The notes below the pieces were generated by a model. The model was given only the letters and a program-made list of their open reading frames with translations. It was not told the DNA's origin and made no database searches. A stretch of 64,000 bases of DNA, taken from NCBI GenBank assembly GCA_944472155.2, contig OX235271.1, forward strand, positions 89,417,256 through 89,481,255, written 5' to 3'. This document shows, piece after piece, positions 37,501-49,500 of this stretch (position 1 is its first letter; every line of letters begins with the position of its first letter). Source of the DNA: Trichobilharzia szidati. Its lineage: Eukaryota; Platyhelminthes; Trematoda; Strigeidida; Schistosomatidae. Made by a program: the position numbers and the translations under genes.

Positions 37501-40500
37501 GGAAATAAGTGCAACCAAAATAATAGCGACCGTGGTCTGCGAACACTATGATGACATTTAAATCATACCATTCATTGCATCAGAGAACCTGGCGTTATTA
37601 CAGCTCCACTATGAACGCTGTGCACGAAGTGATGTGAAAATTTCATTTTGGTCATCGGTTTTAAGTACTTCTTGGGCAGTGGGTTGATAACAGGTTAGGG
37701 TTACGATTAGTATTAGACTTATGCTTACGATTGGAGCCAGGGCGTTTTATTATCATTATTATCTTTTGCTTTTAGTAAAAATAAATAAATGGAAGGATAG
37801 TGCATCGTAGATCATATAGATGAAATCGTTTTCATAACCATTAAACATGGAAAGAAACAACTAAAATTGTGATTGCATGTAGAATAAAACACATATCCTG
37901 AAATCTAGCGGATGGTTTGCAGGTAACGCTAATGGTACGCACGCATTCAATGGTCACTATTGATTAAAATAAACAGATCGTAAAAGTATGTAGGACTAAA
38001 AGATCATCAGAGAAAAGAAATAAATAAGGTGCAAAACAATTTTAACAAATCTAGGAAAATAATGTGTTCGCAAAAGACCCAGAAGACAAAGAAAATATAT
38101 ACTGAGGAAAAGAAACAAACCATCAAGAAGAATTAAGAACAATTAACAAAACCTTAGAAGATAACGTTGAAAAATAAACCCAGGAAGAGTAGATCAAAAA
38201 ATTCATCGGATAGTACAAGTAGAATTTCTGAAATAGACAATATAAAAAGACCATCAAATATCCAGAATCCGACTGACAGAAAAAATTATGAATATTCAAA
38301 AACAAATCAAAATTACACTAAAATAAGAAAGATTCAATATCACCCAAAAATGTGCTTACTACAGGACAGAAGTGAACTAAGATTCGAAAAAGGGACATCA
38401 TCCATCGACGACACAGCAAAAAGTTTATCACAAAAAATCGATTCAAAAAAAGACTTCGGATGAAATTAAACAATAAACAATTAATAAAAATCAAATAGAA
38501 AGAGTAGACATAGTGACGAAGAAATCAAATTCCCTCATCATCACTGTCACAACTCTTGACGACTGGACTCAGATCCCCACTCCACTCCTCTCCCACTCAC
38601 AACACTGTCCGAACACGTCATCTCAACAAACACCATCACCATGCATTCAATTCTTCCTCTCACTCTTCTTCACATCGTCAGTGCTCTCGCCTAGTCGACT
38701 AGCTTTCTGTAGATTCACGAGACCCATCACCAAGTGAACTCGTGCACCGAAACTCACTCAACCTGTCTGTCTCTACACACGCTCGTCACTGCACGAGTCC
38801 ACATCACTTCTCCATCATCCCTCCCTCTAGCCCTGTGTTTGTTTTTCCTCTCTTCACAGCAACCACTGTGCCGCCCACTACTACAACCAAGGCTACGACA
38901 ACGACGACGCCTGTTCCAAGTGAGTTCACTTATCAATTATGTGAATTTTCAAAAGCGATGAATAAGGGAGAGAAATGGTGTTAGGAAGATTGCTTCACAC
39001 CGACACACACCGACTTCGTACTCACTCCTCAACACAAAGACTGTGACGCACGTGACACGCATGCACGCACACACACACACACACACTCACACATTCTCAT
39101 GTCCCAAATATCTCCGTTTCGAGTGAGCACAGTCTGTCGGTGACAAGAGTGAGAGTGCGGTGTGCCTAGCCTACACCAAGCCACTGCACTCCATGTTCTC
39201 TCGACATCACGACGCTTCTCAGCAACAGAGGCAGCCACAGCAGCAGCCGCCGCAGTTATGCGCACAACATCCAGTGTAGTTGTAGTCCTGGTGCAATGCA
39301 ATGCAATTCCATCGTCATCACTGTCACAACTCTTGACGACTGGACTCAGATCCCCACTCCACTCCTCTCCCACTCACAACACTGTCCGAACACGTCATCT
39401 CAACAAACACCATCACCATGCATTCAATTCTTCCTCTCACTCTTCTTCACATCGTCAGTGCTCTCGCCTAGTCGACTAGCTTTCTGTAGATTCACGAGAC
39501 CCATCACCAAGTGAACTCGTGCACCGAAACTCACTCAACCTGTCTGTCTCTACACACGCTCGTCACTGCACCAGTCCACATCACTTCTCCATCATCCCTC
39601 CCTCTAGCCCTGTGTTTGTTTTTCCTCTCTTCACAGCAACCACTGTGCCGCCCACTACTACAACCAAGGCTACGACGACGACGCCTGTTCCAAGTGAGTT
39701 CACTTATCAATTATGTGAATTTTCAAAAGCGATGAATAAGGGAGAGAAATGGTGTTAGGAAGATTGCTTCACACCGACACACACCGACTTCGTACTCACT
39801 CCTCAACACAAAGACTGTGACGCACGTGACACGCATGCATGCACACACACACACACACACACATACCATTCTCATGTCCCAAATATCTCCGTTTCGAGTG
39901 AGCACAGTCTGTCGGTGACAAGAGTGAGAGTGCGGTGTGCCTAGCCTACACCAAGCCACTGGACTCCATGTTCTCTCGACATCACGACGCTTCTCAGCAA
40001 CAGAGGCAGCCACAGCAGCAGCCGCCGCAGTTATGCGCACAACATCCAGTGTAGTTGTAGTCCTGGTGCAATGCAATGCAATTCCATCGTCATCACTGTC
40101 ACAACTCTTGACGACTGGACTCAGATCCCCACTCCACTCCTCTCCCACTCACAACACTGTCCGAACACGTCATCTCAACAAACACCATCACCATGCATTC
40201 AATTCTTCCTCTCACTCTTCTTCACATCGTCAGTGCTCTCGCCTAGTCGACTAGCTTTCTGTAGATTCACGAGACCCATCACCAAGTGAACTCGTGCACC
40301 GAAACTCACTCAACCTGTCTGTCTCTACACACGCTCGTCACTGCACGAGTCCACATCACTTCTCCATCATCCCTCCCTCTAGCCCTGTGTTTGTTTTTCC
40401 TCTCTTCACAGCAACCACTGTGCCGCCCACTACTACAACCAAGGCTACGACAACGACGACGCCTGTTCCAAGTGAGTTCACTTATCAATTATGTGAATTT

Positions 40501-43500
40501 TCAAAAGCGATGAATAAGGGAGAGAAATGGTGTTAGGAAGATTGCTTCACACCGACACACACCGACTTCGTACTCACTCCTCAACACAAACACTGTGACG
40601 CACGTGACACGCATGCACGCACACACACACACACACAATCACACATTCTCATGTCCCAAATATCTCCGTTTCGAGTGAGCACAGTCTGTCGGTGACAAGA
40701 GTGAGAGTGCGGTGTGCCTAGCCTACACCAAGCCACTGCACTCCATGTTCTCTCGACATCACGACGCTTCTCAGCAACAGAGGCAGCCACAGCAGCAGCC
40801 GCCGCAGTTATGCGCACAACATCCAGTGTAGTTGTAGTCCTGGTGCAATGCAATGCAATTCCATCGTCATCACTGTCACAACTCTTGACGACTGGACTCA
40901 GATCCCCACTCCACTCCTCTCCCACTCACAACACTGTCCGAACACGTCATCTCAACAAACACCATCACCATGCATTCAATTCTTCCTCTCACTCTTCTTC
41001 ACATCGTCAGTGCTCTCGCCTAGTCGACTAGCTTTCTGTAGATTCACGAGACCCATCACCAAGTGAACTCGTGCACCGAAACTCACTCAACCTGTCTGTC
41101 TCTACACACGCTCGTCACTGCACGAGTCCACATCACTTCTCCATCATCCCTCCCTCTAGCCCTGTGTTTGTTTTTCCTCTCTTCACAGCAACCACTGTGC
41201 CGCCCACTACTACAACCAAGGCTACGACAACGACGACGCCTGTTCCAAGTGAGTTCACTTATCAATTATGTGAATTTTCAAAAGCGATGAATAAGGGAGA
41301 GAAATGGTGTTAGGAAGATTGCTTCACACCGACACACACCGACTTCGTACTCACTCCTCAACACAAACACTGTGACGCACGTGACACGCATGCACGCACA
41401 CACACACACACACACAATTACACATTCTCATGTCCCAAATATCTCCGTTTCGAGTGAGCACAGTCTGTCGGTGACAAGAGTGAGAGTGCGGTGTGCCTAG
41501 CCTACACCAAGCCACTGCACTCCATGTTCTCTCGACATCACGACGCTTCTCAGCAACAGAGGCAGCCACAGCAGCAGCCGCCGCAGTTATGCGCACAACA
41601 TCCAGTGTAGTTGTAGTCCTGGTGCAATGCAATGCAATTCCATCGTCATCACTGTCACAACTCTTGACGACTGGACTCAGATCCCCACTCCACTCCTCTC
41701 CCACTCACAACACTGTCCGAACACGTCATCTCAACAAACACCATCACCATGCATTCAATTCTTCCTCTCACTCTTCTTCACATCGTCAGTGCTCTCGCCT
41801 AGTCGACTAGCTTTCTGTAGATTCACGAGACCCATCACCAAGTGAACTCGTGCACCGAAACTCACTCAACCTGTCTGTCTCTACACACGCTCGTCACTGC
41901 ACCAGTCCACATCACTTCTCCATCATCCCTCCCTCTAGCCCTGTGTTTGTTTTTCCTCTCTTCACAGCAACCACTGTGCCGCCCACTACTACAACCAAGG
42001 CTACGACGACGACGACCTGTTCCAAGTGAGTTCACTTATCAATTATGTGAATTTTCAAAAGCGATGAATAAGGGAGAGAAATGGTGTTAGGAAGATTGCT
42101 TCACACCGACACACACCGACTTCGTACTCACTCCTCAACACAAACACTGTGACGCACGTGACACGCATGCACGCACACACACACACACACACACAATTAC
42201 ACATTCTCATGTCCCAAATATCTCCGTTTCGAGTGAGCACAGTCTGTCGGTGACAAGAGTGAGAGTGCGGTGTGCCTAGCCTACACCAAGCCACTGGACT
42301 CCATGTTCTCTCGACATCAGGACGCTTCTCAGCAACAGAGGCAGCCACAGCAGCAGCCGCCGCAGTTATGCGCACAACATCCAGTGTAGTTGTAGTCCTG
42401 GTGCAATGCAATGCAATTCCATCGTCATCACTGTCACAACTCTTGACGACTGGACTCAGATCCCCACTCCACTCCTCTCCCACTCACAACACTGTCCGAA
42501 CACGTCATCTCAACAAACACCATCACCATGCATTCAATTCTTCCTCTCACTCTTCTTCACATCGTCAGTGCTCTCGCCTAGTCGACTAGCTTTCTGTAGA
42601 TTCACGAGACCCATCACCAAGTGAACTCGTGCACCGAAACTCACTCAACCTGTCTGTCTCTACACACGCTCGTCACTCCACGAGTCCACATCACTTCTCC
42701 ATCATCCCTCCCTCTAGCCCTGTGTTTGTTTTTCCTCTCTTCACAGCAACCACTGTGCCGCCCACTACTACAACCAAGGCTACGACGACGACGCCTGTTC
42801 CAAGTGAGTTCACTTATCAATTATGTGAATTTTCAAAAGCGATGAATAAGGGAGAGAAATGGTGTTAGGAAGATTGCTTCACACCGACACACACCGACTT
42901 CGTACTCACTCCTCAACACAAAGACTGTGACGCACGTGACACGCATGCATGCACACACACACACACACACAATCACACATTCTCATGTCCCAAATATCTC
43001 CGTTTCGAGTGAGCACAGTCTGTCGGTGACTAGAGTGACAGTGTGGTGTGCCTAGCCTACACCAAGTCACTGGACTCCATGTTCTCTCGACACCAGGACG
43101 CTTCTCAGCAACAGAGGCAGCCACAGCAGCAGCCGCAGTTATGCGCACAACATCCAGTGTAGTTGTAGTGCTGGTGCAATGCAATTCCATCGTCATCACT
43201 GTCACAACTCTTGACGACTGGACTCACATCCCCACTCCACTCCTCTCCCACTCACAACACCGTCCGAACACGTCATCTCAACAAACACCATCACCATGCA
43301 TTCAATTCTTCCTCTCACTCTTCTTCACCTCGTCAGTGCTCTCGCCTAGTCGACTAGCTCTCTGTAGAGTCACGAGACCCATCACCAAGTGAACTCGTGC
43401 ACCGAAACTCACTCAACCTGTCTGTCTCTACACACGCTCGTCACTGCACGAGTCCACATCACTTCTCCATCATCCCTCCCTCTAGCCCTGTGTTTGTTTT

Positions 43501-46500
43501 TCCTCTCTTCACAGCAACCACTGTGCCGCCCACTACTACAACCAAGGCTACGACGACGACGCCTGTTCCAAGTGAGTTCACTTATCAATTATGTGAATTT
43601 TCAAAAGCGATGAATAAGGGAGAGAAATGGTGTTAGGAAGATTGCTTCACACCGACACACACCGACATCGTACTCACTCCTCAACACAAACACTTTGTTG
43701 CACGTGACACGCATGCACGCACATACACAAAACTACTTTATCATATTCTGAAATTTTTGCCTTTCTTGCTCTTCCCGTATGTCCTGCTGGAGTTCCTGTG
43801 TTCTTTTTGGATTTGTGTCTATGTTTTTCTGTTTCACTTTAAATGTTACTTTTAAGTAGATTTTGGTCGGAACTCATATCTTATCTGCTTCTCTCCGTCG
43901 TCATTAACAGCCTTTGTCTTCACCTTCTTTATATCGAGGTGAAATATATCTGGTTTTTAATGTGCCCTTCAGCCGTTATCCATATTGCTACATATATATC
44001 CTTGCGCTTGCTGCTGGTCGACGAATCATTGAAAGCGCAGAATTATAAGGATAGCTCTCCGTTCTCAGTCATTTCTACGAACGACAGCCTCTCGACGCAC
44101 GATGAATTCTCTTCCTGTGTTCTTTGCTCACACTGACACTATACGGGATGCTGTTCCATTACTCTTTATGGTTGCCTGTGAAAATCTCCCTTAATGTCTT
44201 ATTCCACGTTGATTTTAGAATTGTGCGTAGCATTGGATGATTGTGACTTTCCTTCCTTTTGAGTTGAATATGAATGTAATTATCCTGCAGGAGGAGGTTG
44301 GTTCCCAGTGCATTAGGGTTTTGGCTGCTACTTACGACATCATGATAGCCACTCACTGACTCAGTGTGCTCGTAGTTGTCGTCTGGGTGACCAGACCGGA
44401 GTAGATTACTGACCCTACAGCTGACAATTTGGATAATCCACATCCATTTCATCTGCTCTCGCAGATACCCAGCACTTTTATGCCATATCTTCGCATTCCG
44501 TTTGCCATCTGGGCATGCTTCCCAGTCTCGTATTATTAGTTGAAATAACCGTCGGCGTGAACAATTAGCATTTCATATTAGTGTAAACCACTACTTAACA
44601 TTATTGAGTTGGTTAAACATTCACTGAGAATAGTTTGAATGTAGAAAATGTCACATACGATTTGTCTAACTAAGCCTAGTGGGCAAGAAATATTGAGAAA
44701 TTGAAATCCAATCAAAATGGCTGTATTAGTAACGTCGCATACGAAAATAAGTGGCTGGAGAATATGCGGATAAAGATGAGAGCATAAAAGACCATAAGAA
44801 TGCTAACAGATACAGAGATAACTTATTTCAATGGATGAGTTAGTATTCAAAATATTTCATTATATCAAGTACTGACTTGCTTATTATAATTTCATCTACT
44901 TTATTACAGTACCAGCAACCCGGAAATTCGTTCCTCGTAGACCGTTTAGAAGACGTAAGTCACAATTTTACGAATGCACTTTAAAACATAAGTTTGTTAA
45001 CTAACTAAATTTCTATAAACATTATTGAAAGCGAAACAAATGCCAACTGCCACAGTGTGTAGTATATTCACTTAAATTCACACTATAAACAGACATTGGT
45101 CTAAATTGTGTTAATTCAAATGAAAGTTACGGGACCATTTACCGTTAAACGAAAACATGGAAATAAGATAAACCTTAAGGAAACATAAACCATACATTAA
45201 TTGACAGTAAAACACGAAAAGGACATACGAACAAGAGGATAGCCATACTGATCATCTGTTCATTTAAAATCACATAGGTGGATGGTGTAAAATACTGATT
45301 AGTATAAATAAATGGAAATCTTTAAAGGTGGATGACCAGTAGTACTGAATACATTACTGAGCTATATGCGATCCCACTGCTGAAATCCTGTTCCAGTATT
45401 GAGGAAATCTTTAGTCAGGGGATCAAATATCGAGGGTGTTCAAAATAAAAAAGCCTCACTGGAAATAATCGCTAAAGAAAGGAATACTTTGGCTGAAGAA
45501 AAACTTCAGAAGTCGAAAGCTGTGTTATTTTTTACTAACAACACTAACGCAATTAGTTTTGACAAAGAGAATGTTCCACTTTTACCAGGGAGAATGAAGT
45601 TCCATCTGACTTGATCTAAGTAAATTAACAAATCTCATACATTCACTTTATTAATTTCTCTTTCTTTTTTCCAGCAAGATATGGGCCATATCCACAACCA
45701 AGTATGTTTATTTTTCTCTCATCACTGAAATTAAATTTGTTTTACTTTGATTACACATATGACTAATTTAATGTTAACTCCTGCACAACTGTGCACCTAT
45801 GGGTGATTCCAACCGATGAGGTTAGATTCCGTTTACGTGAAGGATGCTGTTAATAAATTCAGTGTTCCTCATATGCTCACACACCCTCTGCCTTCAAAAG
45901 GCTGAGGCGCATACAATTTACGGACACACTTGTGTGTGACAATAATGCTGATTCCATAGGCCTCCTTCCACAATGATAACCGGTCTCATCTCGAATTCCT
46001 GAGTATCATATTTTCTGATTATGTATGTTATGTTTCTGATTATGTATCTCAGTCGGATGGGACAACTCAGATAGGACATGTCTGGTTGTTCTGTTCACAG
46101 AGCATTCACAACTCTTGTGAGAATTAGTGATGACCAGACGTGATGGGAAATGAGTAATCTGTAGCATGGAAAGCATGGAATAGGAAATGTGCGATTGGGT
46201 TGCTGGAAACGAGGTCAGTAATGTGGAGGTACTGAATAAGATAGTCTTTATTCTTTTTACTAAACACGAAAGCCACCAAATGAGATACTGATAGTGTGTC
46301 AACGGAAGGACAATTGATTAGTTAGAGATATTCATCAATTTCTTGGGGGTGCTACATTAATTTGCGGAAACTCTTGCTGAATAACTAAACAGACGTCAGA
46401 AACAATACGGTATAAAGCTATTTGCTTCTTAGTTAAGGTAATTGTTATTCATATGAATACGTCCAAACAAAATGACAACTTCTAAAGTAACCTACAACAG

Positions 46501-49500
46501 AAGTGATAATAAGAACAACTGTCCGTGAACCTGACTTTATTGAAAGAATGCGAGTCGTATATTAGTTAAAAGCTATTCGGCAGTCCGATAATGAGAGTTA
46601 AGCAACTCAGTAGTGTTGTGTTTTACCGATAATGATCAAGACAGATGGGAATATTGTGATCAACTGAAAAGTCTGATATGAGTAAACGAAAGCCGAGATA
46701 AAAAGCACAACTATTTTTAGGTATACAACTACAAGTCATATAATAATGAAGAAATTCGCAAATGACATAGAAATTCCGACTGTATATTCGACAAAAATCA
46801 AAACTGTGCACTTCGTTTGACAACAGATGAATAAATACAGAATCTTGTTACAGAAGTCCACAAAAAATCAGTAAGACATAATCATCGTGAAATTTCCATT
46901 CATGTAGAACATTATACCGATTGTTATAAGGTTCTGTGCCACACAACAAGATATAAAACAGTTAATAATACATTCATCGATGAGTGTTTTTTACTTCTCA
47001 TACATTGCAAGGTTCATATCGACTTATCATACTGTCTTTCATTCTTCTTCATTTGACAGTTGACTTTGTGCCAGTAGTCGCGATTCCACAACCTGTTATA
47101 CAGCCAAGTGAGTTTCTATTCCTCTAATCAATGAAGTGGAGGATGTGGCAAGTTTACCTTTGTAATAGATCTGTTGAAGCATGAATTTGGTGCCGATTAG
47201 CATTCCACTATACTCTATTTTTATTTATACATATTATTCGAGTTGGCTAACAGTATTTTCTAAATTTCCTTTGTTTTTAGTTAATACTTTGCCTGGGTCA
47301 CGTCTTTTCCATCCAATTGTGAATCGTACGTTTCCGTTGTGTTATTGTACCTCTCGTTTTCGTGTCTTGTTTAGAATCTGTAGATTTATGTACTTTACCT
47401 ATGAGTTCATTGATCTATTTTCTTAAGTTATAAGTGTCATTAGGGAATGTTCCATAGGAACCTTTTCTAAGTACTTGTTTCTATTCTTTACAGGGTTGTA
47501 CAGTTTGAACAGTATATGTTTCACTAACATATGGAAGATGCCTTTATTGTACTTTATAGGAGATTAACCTCAACAGCATTGTTGATCACACTGATTTCGT
47601 TTTATTCCAGTCTTATCTTTGTGTAACACCTCAAATAAGATACTCCGAAAACTTCACTTGGCTATCTAGATCAGAAAGTTAGAGGCTTTATCAAATGTTC
47701 CACTATTTTAAAGCGACGCTACACGTATTGTCTGTGGATTTCTTTTTATCCGTTAACAAATTGATCTTATTAGAATGCTTACAGTGAAATACAGAAAATC
47801 ATTTCTTGCATCACACTTACGTATAAGGTATGGGCTTCGAAAGATATTCTACTTCTGAATGGATTTCGTAGAAGGTTCATCAATTAGTGTATGATTTATG
47901 GTTACGAAATTCCAGTACATACAATTTTCAACCTAATGAAGACAGAAAGTAGCGCACAGTGCAGTGAATGCCTAATGAGGTGATAAAAATGTAACCAATT
48001 CACATTTCACCATTTTACACTACACCATTATGCAATATTGTAACAATTCGTAATGAACAAAACGATCAGTCACACATCTCTTAATGCAGATATGTTTTCC
48101 TGTGTGACTGCTATTATTTTACTAGTTACATAAATAAATAGTTATGGTAGGTAAAATTTAAAATCAAGAGATATTCAATAACGAGATATCTTGTTTATGG
48201 ACATAATATTGCCAGTGTAGAATCATTCAGTATTGTAAATAATTAAGACGTGGAGAAATGCTTACGTCTGAAGTGTCATACTAGATCAAAATGTAGAAGT
48301 TTCTGTGTGCTAAAGTAAAAGTTGATTATTACACTTCTGCCACAGTAACATTTGTCAAGCTAGCCATCCCCATATATTCTCTTCCTTCCGAATACACTAG
48401 TACTTATATGTATATAACCTGCAATTATTATTGCTGTTATAATAATGATAATAATTTTGTCCACCGTAAAGTTGCGATATTTGGGGAAATATTGAATTTT
48501 ACAGCTCAATCCACAAAACCAGAAAAACATTTAATTTCGTCTCCAGATGCTTCTATTTGCACCGACTAAAGAAAGAGCTGGCTAATGTTTACCAATTCAA
48601 ACATATCCGTAAAATGTAGATTTAAAAATACACCACCAGAACAATTTTCATATGTATACAGCCTCATGCACAAACAAGACCACCTATTTCAGGGGAAAAC
48701 TGCAGACACAAATAGAACTAAGAAATTTAACACAGATTGCATAAGGAAAGACGAATGAACACGAAAAGACAGTGGAAATTTTCAACAAAAATAATAATAA
48801 TGATATTAAAATAGAAATAATAACTGCTTTCCTTTCTTTCACAGTTCACATAATGCCCCGAATTTCCTTCCATAGATATGATTCAGGATCAAGTGAGTAA
48901 ACAGTTTTCCACTCAAAAGAGTCTTTCAATTAATTCCTGTGTTTATATGTAGATGCCTGTAAAAAGCATATATCTGTACAAACCAGAATATTGCATGATA
49001 GATACAATGTATGATATAACTAAGAGTGATAAACATTTAACAAACTCATGAGGATTCGAGCAAAATAAAGTTCTTAAAACTATTAACATGATCACTTGAC
49101 ACGATTATTACAGACAAAAAGTAAGACAAAATCGAAACACAAAAGACTGAATAAAGGATATTGGAATGAAAGTGAAAAGTGCTGGGACCATGTAAGCAAG
49201 TTAAGAAAAGTCAAAGTCAAAGTGAAGTGTAAACCACGAATAAGAAAAAGAAATGAAAAATGAGAAAACATGGATAATATGAATAGATATAATATCTTGA
49301 TTAGAAAAGTTCACCTAGGAAACGAGGCAATACAAACAAGAATGAAGATAATCACAAACATACACACGTGATAATTTAAAGTATATAGTCCTAATATAAC
49401 AAGATTCCAGAAAAAATACTAGAAAAACTGATATAATATTGAAATAAAACTGATCCAAGAGATAATAAGTAGAGCGAAATATTGCAAGTGAAAATCAAAC

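Larger units (their letters stand above)
38527..43729 (+). repeat. Tandem array: seven copies of a ~775-bp exon-bearing unit
   Basis: Unit borders set at AATTCC: 38527-39304, 39305-40079, 40080-40856, 40857-41635, 41636-42414, 42415-43182, 43183-43729 (the last truncated). Lengths are 778, 775, 777, 779, 779, 768 and 547 bp. Units are nearly identical; differences are mainly a (CA)n tract, one ACA/ACG codon and a few substitutions. The units are GC-richer than the flanks. Each contains one Thr micro-exon with intact splice sites. ORFs of 60-142 codons seen in other frames recur only because the unit recurs. Confidence 0.96.

Noticed and set aside
39162..39479. 105-codon ORF (with SATEAATAAAAAVMRTTSSV) repeated in six array units, plus antisense ORFs of 114-142 codons
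   Set aside because: They recur only because the unit recurs, overlap several alternative frames, lack consistent starts or splice context, and the Ala run comes from a GCA/GCC-rich patch.
38527..43729. CRISPR-like or satellite array
   Set aside because: Units are about 775 bp with exon and intron content, in a eukaryotic genome; it is a gene-internal tandem duplication.
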